A DNA stretch of 64,000 nt from Pedobacter indicus (GTDB taxonomy: Bacteria > Bacteroidota > Bacteroidia > Sphingobacteriales > Sphingobacteriaceae): the NCBI RefSeq assembly GCF_003449035.1, contig NZ_QRGB01000001.1, positions 1,302,001 to 1,366,000 on the forward strand. The letters are read 5' to 3'. Below the pieces are notes generated by a model, which searched no databases, was not told the DNA's origin, and saw nothing but the letters and a program-made list of their open reading frames with translations. The stretch's first letter is position 1; every line of letters begins with the position of its first letter. Positions 57,565 through 64,000 of this stretch are shown here, in pieces. A program made the translations under genes and the position numbers.

Positions 57565-59262
57565 TTATTTCTGAGTTAAAGCACCATCACTACGGTCAAT
57601 TTCCACCTGTGGTATTGGCCAATATTCGGCACCAGCACTGAAGGTTAAACCTTTATAAGAAGAAAGATACTCACCTTCAAAAGCCGAATAGCTTTCAATG
57701 GTTTCCTTCGCTATTCCCCAACGTACCAGATCAAAGAATCGATGACCTTCCAGAGCCAGCTCCAACCGGCGTTCAAACCGAACTGCAGTTCTCGCTTGCT
57801 CCTGATTCGCAAAAGAAGGATAAGGTTTAACCGAGTATGCCGCTGCATTCGCTCCTGAAGCTGTCTTTTTTGGTGCTAATTTAGCCGCACGATTACGGAC
57901 ATCATTGACCAGTTTTAATGCGCCTGCCAAGTTCCCTAATTCAACTTCACATTCCGCAGCCATTAACCAAACATCTGCCAATCGTATGATATTCACATCC
58001 AAGCCAGTGATATAATTTTCACCCGGAGCAGCGTTGGTTGCGAACTGTGATTGAGGAATCATTGTTTTTATTCCCACAAACGGCCCTGCATAATTAGCGT
58101 CACGTATCCACGCATTACCTGGCATAATGCCGTAATCCAAATAAGAAACACCCCTGCGTCCAACGGTATAATCCAAACGTGGATCAAACCGGATAGAAAC
58201 ATCTAAGCTATAAGAGCCCGTTGGGTTTTCTAGATCAGATAAATAGGGATCGTCCCGATAGCTCTTGTCCAAATAAGGCAAACCATTTGCGTCAACTTGG
58301 TAAGCATTGACTAAATCAATAGTAGGTTGGTAAAAGCCACAGCAACCCACCGGAGAGCTGCCATATAATCCGGATAACATATCTCCGACATTGGCATTGT
58401 CTGCAGATCCGTTGGAGTTGATTGCATGTTTAGAAACCATTACCACTTCATCTCCATTTTCCGTTGTCACATCAAAATTATTCCAGAACGGCATGGAAAC
58501 CAAATCTTTGCCGGCCATTACCTGCTTAAACAGCGGTAGCGCCTCGGCATGTTTATTTTGATAAAGGTAAAGTTTGCCCAAATAAGCGCGAGCGGCATTT
58601 TTATCCATACGACCAGCTTCGCCGTTGATCTTGCTCTCAGGTAGAGCATCGATAGCAAATTTTAAATCTTCCTCAATTAGTGGCGTTATGTCCTGATCAT
58701 TCGGCGTTGTTTTTGCCTCTTCCGTTGTCATGGCTTCGGTAATGACAGGTAGGTTTCTAAAAACCCTCCATAAGAAAAAGTAGTAATGTGCGCGCAACAT
58801 TCTTGCTTCGCCCTGTATTTCGGTAGCACGTTCTGGCGTGATCTCTTGTGGCCCTTCTTGGTCTGCTGCCAAGAGTTTTAACGTATTGTTACATCTGAGT
58901 ACCCCCTCATAATACACTTGCCACATTGTACTCAAATTATCATTGGTACTGATCGTGTTGTAAGACTCGATCATATTCATAGGCGTCTGGTCCGTAAGCT
59001 CTGATCCTTTGTGGGCATTGTCAGACGCCAGTTCGCCGAATATCCATTGGCTAGGCGCAGACGCATAGTTTCCCCAAGTGCCACTGACATTCCCATTTAG
59101 TATACTGTATGCGCCAATCAGCGCCGCCTCTACACCTTCTTTATTGCCGACTTGCGGTTCAGAAAGCTGTCCTTGAGGTAGTTTCTGTAAGAATTCTTTA
59201 CCACAGGAGCTAATGAACAACATTCCTGCACTCAAAAGAATTATTAATTTATTTCGTTTCAT
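57565..59262 (-). CDS. SusD/RagB-family lipoprotein of the second pair
   Basis: A 565-residue substrate-binding lipoprotein with lipobox FISS-C (cysteine 20). TPR helices carry GEARMLRAHYYFFLWRVFRNLPV and AYLGKLYLYQNKHAEALPLF; the C-terminal RFERRLELALEGHRFFDLVRW is the SusD signature. It has a Cys-Cys pair in GSSPVGCCGF, possibly a disulfide. Starts 29 bases after the SusC stop and forms one transcript with it. Confidence 0.93.
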   Translation of the reverse strand: MKRNKLIILLSAGMLFISSCGKEFLQKLPQGQLSEPQVGNKEGVEAALIGAYSILNGNVSGTWGNYASAPSQWIFGELASDNAHKGSELTDQTPMNMIESYNTISTNDNLSTMWQVYYEGVLRCNNTLKLLAADQEGPQEITPERATEIQGEARMLRAHYYFFLWRVFRNLPVITEAMTTEEAKTTPNDQDITPLIEEDLKFAIDALPESKINGEAGRMDKNAARAYLGKLYLYQNKHAEALPLFKQVMAGKDLVSMPFWNNFDVTTENGDEVVMVSKHAINSNGSADNANVGDMLSGLYGSSPVGCCGFYQPTIDLVNAYQVDANGLPYLDKSYRDDPYLSDLENPTGSYSLDVSIRFDPRLDYTVGRRGVSYLDYGIMPGNAWIRDANYAGPFVGIKTMIPQSQFATNAAPGENYITGLDVNIIRLADVWLMAAECEVELGNLAGALKLVNDVRNRAAKLAPKKTASGANAAAYSVKPYPSFANQEQARTAVRFERRLELALEGHRFFDLVRWGIAKETIESYSAFEGEYLSSYKGLTFSAGAEYWPIPQVEIDRSDGALTQK

Positions 59263-59291
59263 AATTATTCTAGTTAATGTTTGTCTGACAA

Positions 59292-62200
59292 TTAAAATCC
59301 TAAATTCAGTCCGAATGTATATTGACGAGCTTGTGGATATACACCAAAATCAACCCCCAGAGCCGGATAGGCCGATGGAGTAGCTGATACTTCCGGATCT
59401 AAACCTTCGTATTTCGTAAACGTAAACAAGTTCGTAACCCCAAAATAGACCCTTAAATTGGTGAAAGAAGTACTTTTTCCAAATAGTTTATCAGTAGGAA
59501 CGTTGTAACCTAACTGAAGATTTTTAACTTTCAGGAAGCTGCCGTCTTGTATGTAGTAAGTCGATGTGGCATATTCCAACGCGCTGGTTTTGTCATTTGG
59601 ATCCGGTAAGGAAGGAACGCTGCTACCGGGATTTGATTCGCTCCATGCATTCAATATTCGGGTACTTTTCTGACCTTTGAATACACCAAAATCAGTGAAA
59701 TACCGAGTCGCTTCGTACAGGTCATTTCCTTGTGAACCATATAGATACACAAGAAGATCGAAGTTCTTATAATTTGCGTTTATGTTGAACGAATAGACAA
59801 AATCGGGATGTGGGTTACCGATAATCGTTCGGTCGCCAGGGTCAATTTCACCATTATTATTAACATCAGCATATTTCAATCCTCCTGGTCTTGCATCATC
59901 ATAAGACGGAGAATTCTGTACATCTTGTTCGTTTTGATAGATACCTACAACCTGATACCCATAGAAAGATCCAAAAGGCTGACCTTTTTGCATAATAGAA
60001 GTCTCCATACTTCTAAACACACCGTAGTTTACCTGTGATACAGACGGTGCTAGTTCTTCAACTTTGTTTACATAACGTGAGAAGTTGGCGGATAAATCAA
60101 ACGTAAAAGGTTTTTCCTGACGGTAGCCATAGTGATAGCCCAATGAGAATTCAAAACCTTTATTACTCATATCACCGATGTTTTGATAAGGCGATGCGGC
60201 TCGTCCAGCCGCAGCGGCTGGCAGAGGAACCAAGAATAGCATATCGGTCGTCTGCTTATTGAACCAGTCAAATGACCCGTCAAAATCTCCATTAAGTACA
60301 GTAAAGTCAATACCCACGTTCAACGATTTTACCTGCTCCCATTTGATATCCGGATTAGCATAAGAGTTTTGCCAGATACCGTTAACCACACCATCAGAAA
60401 TCGGATAGGATGATTGTGTAAGTGACGCCAAATACCTGTTCAGGTATTGGAAACCCGGTATACGTTGGTTACCCGTAACACCGTAACCGGCACGGAGTTT
60501 CAGATCAGTTAGCCATTCAGCGCCTTGGGCAAACTCCTCTTGTGAAATCCGCCATGCCCCACTAATTCCCGGAAAAACACCATATAGGTTATTCTCTCCA
60601 AAGTTTGAAGAACCGTCACGACGGCCAATCACGCTTAATAGATACCTGTCTTTATAAGCATAATCTGCTTTACCCATAATAGAGAACATACTCCCCAATG
60701 AGCCGCTCCCGTTGTTGTTGAAATTGGTACTTCCCGAACTTAAGTATAGGTAATCTAGGCTATTCATAATGAAATATCCGTTCCGACTTCCATCTATACC
60801 TCTATTTTGAGTCTGAAAAGCCTCGGTGCCGACCATCACATTTAAGCTATGGTCATCACCCAATTCAGGACGGTAGTTTAATGTATTTGTCCAGGTCCAC
60901 TCGGTCGTATAGCCGTGGTATTCGCTCATGCCATTGTTAAAACTACCTTCTGAAAATTCAGGGTTAGGATAGTTATAGCTGACGCCATTATAATTTTCAT
61001 AACGAAGACCGAAGCTGGATCTCAATGTCAAGCCTTCAATGAAATCATATTCGGCAAAAGCATTCCCAAAAAAGAAGTTCGATCGGTTCAGATTATCCTT
61101 TGCACGGTAGGCCATCGCAACAGGGTTCTGTCCGTTACCCAATCCACTTCCAAAAGAACCAGCAAAGTTTCCTCCTTCATCATAAACCGGGATAATATTT
61201 TGGATGCGGTATGCGAACCCAAGTACAGAGCCTTCACCTTGATACCCGCCGGCAGTGTTCGGATTAACACCCATCCCGAAACCTTGCGTAAAGTTGTACG
61301 ACATGTTTTCTCCAAACCGCAACTTCTTGTCGAAGGCATTAAATTGTGTATTGGTCCGAATGTTATAACGCTTAAATCCTGTATGGATCAGACTGCCGAC
61401 TTGATCCAGATAGCCGCCAGAAACGGCATATTTTGCAGATTCGGTACCCCCGGTTACGCTCAGTTGGTAAGACTGAATTGGTGCGGTTTGGGACAGCTCC
61501 TCAATCCAGTTCGTACCTTGTTTATTTGCCTTTGTGATTTGATAGAAAGAAGCCCTGTCTTTAGCAAAATAATTGTATTTACTCATATCTGCGTCCTCTG
61601 GCGTCACATCCCAATTCGTGGCTTCACCGGCAAGTAAATAATCCGGAAGTTCAAGGTTTGTGCCTGCAAATTTGTTGTCAATATCTAAAATCTGCTGCGG
61701 AGTTAGCATATCGGGGAACGAACCCTTATTCGGTATCCCCGCGCCGGCGTATAGATCCAGGTTTATACGCGTTTTTCCTTCCAAACCACTTTTTGTGGTA
61801 ACAATGACCACCCCATTATTTGCGCGGGCTCCATAAATAGATGCAGCTGATGCGTCCTTTAGCACCTGCATACTTTCAATATCATTTTGGTTTAGCCAGC
61901 TGAGTTTTCCTTCATAAGGCACACCGTCGATAATATAAAGAGGTTCGTTGTTGTTGATTGTACTGTACCCGCGAATACGGATTTGTGGTGTTGAGCCAGG
62001 AGCCCCATCGTTTACAATCTGTACACCAGTAGCCCGGCCCTGTAATGCTTCCACGGCGCTACCTGCAGGTTGTGATTTTAGCTCCGTTACGTTAACTACC
62101 GCCACAGATCCGGTCAAATCCTTTTTTCGTTGAGAGCTATAGCCCGTAACTACTACTTCATTCAGGTCACTGCTGTCTTCTGAAAGTTCAATTTTGATCG

Positions 62201-62567
62201 CCTGATCTGATGATGTAACGGTATATCGCGCTGTAACAAATCCTAAAAAGCTGACTTCGAGTATATCGTTTGGTTCAGCATCGATAACGAAATTTCCAGA
62301 AGCATCCGTTGTGGTACCCGTTGTTTTCCCGACGATTTTAATAGTTGCTCCTGGAATTGGTAATTGGTCTGCTTGGTTGATGACCGTTCCTTTTACCGGA
62401 GTTTGCACGACATTCAATAATGAATGCGTAGAGATTTTGTTCCATACTGAACCTTCCGATGCGGTTGCACTGCCCATAACGAGCATACCCATGGAAATCA
62501 GTAGCCCATTCTTTAACGATCTTTTGGAAACGAAAGAACGGCTATGGAATTTCATAGTTTTTCCCAT
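59292..62567 (-). CDS. SusC/RagA-family TonB-linked receptor of the second pair
   Basis: A 1091-residue TonB-dependent transporter. The first 35 residues are a signal region (GLLISMGMLVMGSATA); then a CarboxypepD-like beta domain (TPVKGTVINQADQLPIPGATI, about 57), the DLNEVVVTGYSSQ TonB-box region, plug with EPLYIIDGVPYEG (about 207) and SMQVLKDASAASIYGARAN. Barrel ends with FGLNLGF. ATG 62567 or 62555 possible. The neighbouring sulfatase and cupin suggest a sulfated glycan as substrate, which is an inference. Confidence 0.94.
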   Translation of the reverse strand: MGKTMKFHSRSFVSKRSLKNGLLISMGMLVMGSATASEGSVWNKISTHSLLNVVQTPVKGTVINQADQLPIPGATIKIVGKTTGTTTDASGNFVIDAEPNDILEVSFLGFVTARYTVTSSDQAIKIELSEDSSDLNEVVVTGYSSQRKKDLTGSVAVVNVTELKSQPAGSAVEALQGRATGVQIVNDGAPGSTPQIRIRGYSTINNNEPLYIIDGVPYEGKLSWLNQNDIESMQVLKDASAASIYGARANNGVVIVTTKSGLEGKTRINLDLYAGAGIPNKGSFPDMLTPQQILDIDNKFAGTNLELPDYLLAGEATNWDVTPEDADMSKYNYFAKDRASFYQITKANKQGTNWIEELSQTAPIQSYQLSVTGGTESAKYAVSGGYLDQVGSLIHTGFKRYNIRTNTQFNAFDKKLRFGENMSYNFTQGFGMGVNPNTAGGYQGEGSVLGFAYRIQNIIPVYDEGGNFAGSFGSGLGNGQNPVAMAYRAKDNLNRSNFFFGNAFAEYDFIEGLTLRSSFGLRYENYNGVSYNYPNPEFSEGSFNNGMSEYHGYTTEWTWTNTLNYRPELGDDHSLNVMVGTEAFQTQNRGIDGSRNGYFIMNSLDYLYLSSGSTNFNNNGSGSLGSMFSIMGKADYAYKDRYLLSVIGRRDGSSNFGENNLYGVFPGISGAWRISQEEFAQGAEWLTDLKLRAGYGVTGNQRIPGFQYLNRYLASLTQSSYPISDGVVNGIWQNSYANPDIKWEQVKSLNVGIDFTVLNGDFDGSFDWFNKQTTDMLFLVPLPAAAAGRAASPYQNIGDMSNKGFEFSLGYHYGYRQEKPFTFDLSANFSRYVNKVEELAPSVSQVNYGVFRSMETSIMQKGQPFGSFYGYQVVGIYQNEQDVQNSPSYDDARPGGLKYADVNNNGEIDPGDRTIIGNPHPDFVYSFNINANYKNFDLLVYLYGSQGNDLYEATRYFTDFGVFKGQKSTRILNAWSESNPGSSVPSLPDPNDKTSALEYATSTYYIQDGSFLKVKNLQLGYNVPTDKLFGKSTSFTNLRVYFGVTNLFTFTKYEGLDPEVSATPSAYPALGVDFGVYPQARQYTFGLNLGF

Positions 62568-62989
62568 AATAGATTTTGTTTTTTGGTTGATGATTAGGTG
62601 ATTATCATAATTTTGGACATAACATATCCGTTAACCAACTGTAGTTCAGTTGATCTTGTGCACAAACAAATAGGTTTATGCGAAGAAGAGTTACTTCTTT
62701 TTACTAATTGATACTGGTGTTTAGGTTGGGGTTAAGTAGCTGTGTTTCATTCAGTTGATAATTTATGTTTATATAATTTTTTGATTTTAATAAAACCCAT
62801 AAATCCTGATCAACCAATAAACACACACAAAGTCCTCCGACGGCATCTAATCAACCCAGCGATAAAATCACAAAAGGAGGGACACGATCACAGAATAAAA
62901 TAGGCCTAGTAGTTAGTTTGTTTTAGGTACACTAAGCTATGAATTATTTTTTAGAAAACTGAATTCCGGAAATTATTATTTCGCCCCGA
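62568..62989. other. Leader region between the second SusC and the cupin, with repeated elements
   Basis: A gene-free 422 bases. It holds a dyad CAACTG-TAGTT-CAGTTG at 62636-62652, a palindrome TTGTGCACAA at 62656-62665, and TTCAGTTGAT repeated at 62645-62654 and 62750-62759 (start-to-start spacing 105 bases, about ten helical turns). No exact TAnnTTTG was found on the minus strand. Confidence 0.55.
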
Positions 62990-63289
62990 TCATTCCCCTT
63001 GTGACAAGATACATAGGCTATCTGCCCTAGCTTCGACAGAATGCATCACTCCAACAGGTATATCGACTTCGTCATACTGGTCAAGTTCAATCGTTCTGTT
63101 TTCTTCCTTATAAACGACAGATCCTTCCATAACCGTTAGTTTGGATTTGATGTGTGCCTTGTGCTCTTTCAAAATCATCCCATTGTTAAAAGCCATGATC
63201 AGGACCTTAAACCCTGAACCTTGATGTAATGATTGAGCAACCGGGCCTCTCGATGTTTTCAACTTTTCTTTTACTTCCTTGATTGTCAT
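62990..63289 (-). CDS. Small cupin-domain protein
   Basis: A 99-residue single cupin barrel. The segments KEHKAHIKSKLTVMEGSVVYKEENRTIELDQYDEVDIP resemble cupin motifs, with VGVMHSVEA giving motif 2 (PxxxxHxxxA). The first metal histidines appear as KEHKAH. No enzyme function can be assigned; it might act on a sugar or oxidised product, or be a sensor. Divergent from the sulfatase gene. Confidence 0.7.
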   Translation of the reverse strand: MTIKEVKEKLKTSRGPVAQSLHQGSGFKVLIMAFNNGMILKEHKAHIKSKLTVMEGSVVYKEENRTIELDQYDEVDIPVGVMHSVEARADSLCILSQGE

Positions 63290-63362
63290 ATGCAGAGTTT
63301 TTATTTAGTGATTGAAATTCCAAATAGCATAAAAATAGCAATAAAAGATGGAGTCTTGATAT

Positions 63363-63386
63363 AATTGGTCAAGCTTGCTCCAATTT
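63363..63386. promoter_or_regulatory. Candidate operator between cupin and sulfatase
   Basis: AATTGG (63363-63368) and CCAATT (63380-63385) are inverted, spaced 11 bases, and enclose the perfect palindrome CAAGCTTG (63370-63377). It lies in the 117-base divergent region. Confidence 0.5.
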
Positions 63387-63406
63387 TATTTTTTTACATT
63401 TACGTT

Positions 63407-64000
63407 ATGAGTACATATTACAATATGAATATCTCCATTTGGGTCGCTATCTTTTTGATCTTATTTGGTGGCAAACAAGAGGTTAGAGGATCAGAAGACC
63501 CCAAAAAACCAAACATTATTTTTATTTTAATAGATGATATGGGGTGGGCAGATCTTTCCAGCTTCGGAAATCCTGATGCTCAGACCCCCAATATTGATCG
63601 ATTGGCTTCAGAGGGAATAAGCTTCGACCAATTCTACGTCAATGCACCCATATGTTCCCCTTCGCGTACCGCAATCTTAACAGGCACTTATCCACAACGT
63701 TGGGATATCACATCATATTTATCCAACCGCAAGGAAAATGCGGAACGCGGATTAGCAAACTGGTTGGATCTTTCTGCGCCGACTTTAGCCAAAGACTTAA
63801 AGCGAGCTGGATATGCTACCGGTCATTTCGGAAAATGGCATATGGGCGGACAACGAGACGTTGCCGAGGCACCAGCAATTGCCGAATATGGATTTGATAA
63901 GTCACTGACAAACTTTGAAGGGATGGGGCCTAAATTGTTACCACTCACTAAGAATGCCAAAGGTGAAGTGGGCCGGATCTGGGAAGATGCAGAACGGCTC
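63407..64000 (+). CDS. Secreted formylglycine-type sulfatase, N-terminal part (3' end outside window)
   Basis: 198 codons are inside the window. A hydrophobic start (ISIWVAIFLILFGG) serves as a signal. The sulfatase block follows: PNIIFILIDDMGWADLSSFG carries the two metal-binding aspartates, and Cys83 in CSPSR is the residue converted to formylglycine (C-x-P-x-R class). A second block is GHFGKWHMGG. Starts at 63407 or 63425. It removes sulfate from a glycan or other ester, presumably for the SusC/SusD pair. Confidence 0.9.
   Translation, partial: MSTYYNMNISIWVAIFLILFGGKQEVRGSEDPKKPNIIFILIDDMGWADLSSFGNPDAQTPNIDRLASEGISFDQFYVNAPICSPSRTAILTGTYPQRWDITSYLSNRKENAERGLANWLDLSAPTLAKDLKRAGYATGHFGKWHMGGQRDVAEAPAIAEYGFDKSLTNFEGMGPKLLPLTKNAKGEVGRIWEDAERL

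Noticed and set aside
61200-61637. 145-residue plus-strand frame inside the second susC
   Set aside because: Antisense shadow; the susC reading is continuous and motif-rich.

Overview
The window looks like a chromosomal segment of a Bacteroidota bacterium, most likely family Sphingobacteriaceae (Sphingobacterium/Pedobacter/Olivibacter-like). The grounds are two SusC/SusD pairs, Bacteroidota-type -7 promoter elements (TAnnTTTG), a BamA followed by two OmpH/Skp genes, a long PurF paralogue, DUF4293 and DUF4180 proteins, an HsdR-N protein divergent to holA, and lipoproteins with the CN/CS/CK/CG start typical of the group. Base composition is moderately AT-rich. I see no rRNA or tRNA gene, CRISPR array, transposase or prophage. 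Family names are recognised from memory of motifs; nothing was searched.

Layout. 1-7.6 kb: the 3' end of bamA, then a SusC/SusD nutrient-uptake pair, then two Skp-like periplasmic chaperones; the SusCD pair sits inside what is usually a continuous outer-membrane assembly cluster. 7.6-20.8 kb: long PurF paralogue, dCMP deaminase, UbiD-type decarboxylase, a cysteine-rich small protein, ferritin, a large beta-barrel protein, a quinone oxidoreductase, guaA, a periplasmic-binding lipoprotein and an RsmB-type rRNA methyltransferase. 20.8-25.4 kb (minus strand): MarC, an APC amino-acid permease and a membrane pyrophosphatase. 26-29.6 kb: the str operon rpsL-rpsG-fusA-rpsJ with a well-formed promoter, ending at a terminator directly after rpsJ. 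29.7-40.7 kb: mgtE, gpsA, ggt, a DEAD-box helicase, DUF4293, truA, an ABC exporter, sucD and a lipoprotein MsrB.

40.8-57.5 kb is more accessory: GH92 mannosidase, RlpA, HsdR-N protein/holA divergent pair, FG-GAP lipoprotein, AI-2E-type permease, GH2 glycosidase, acyl-CoA dehydrogenase, Gfo/Idh/MocA oxidoreductase, SDR, a broken DUF6528 gene, AEC transporter, an unrecognised 2TM protein, a thioredoxin-like protein, a short PurC and a DUF4180 protein. 57.5-64 kb: a second SusC/SusD pair (minus), a small cupin and the start of a secreted formylglycine-type sulfatase, which looks like the edge of a polysaccharide-utilisation locus for a sulfated glycan.

I did not find a clear new multi-gene system. 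The best second looks are the DUF6528 remnant at 53.6-54.1 kb, the mirror-image divergent promoters between the HsdR-N gene and holA, two promoters placed so that the mRNAs would be nearly leaderless (truA and the HsdR-N gene), the SusCD insertion in the bamA-skp cluster, the truncated str/S10 operon, and the possible operators beside the second SusCD and the sulfatase.
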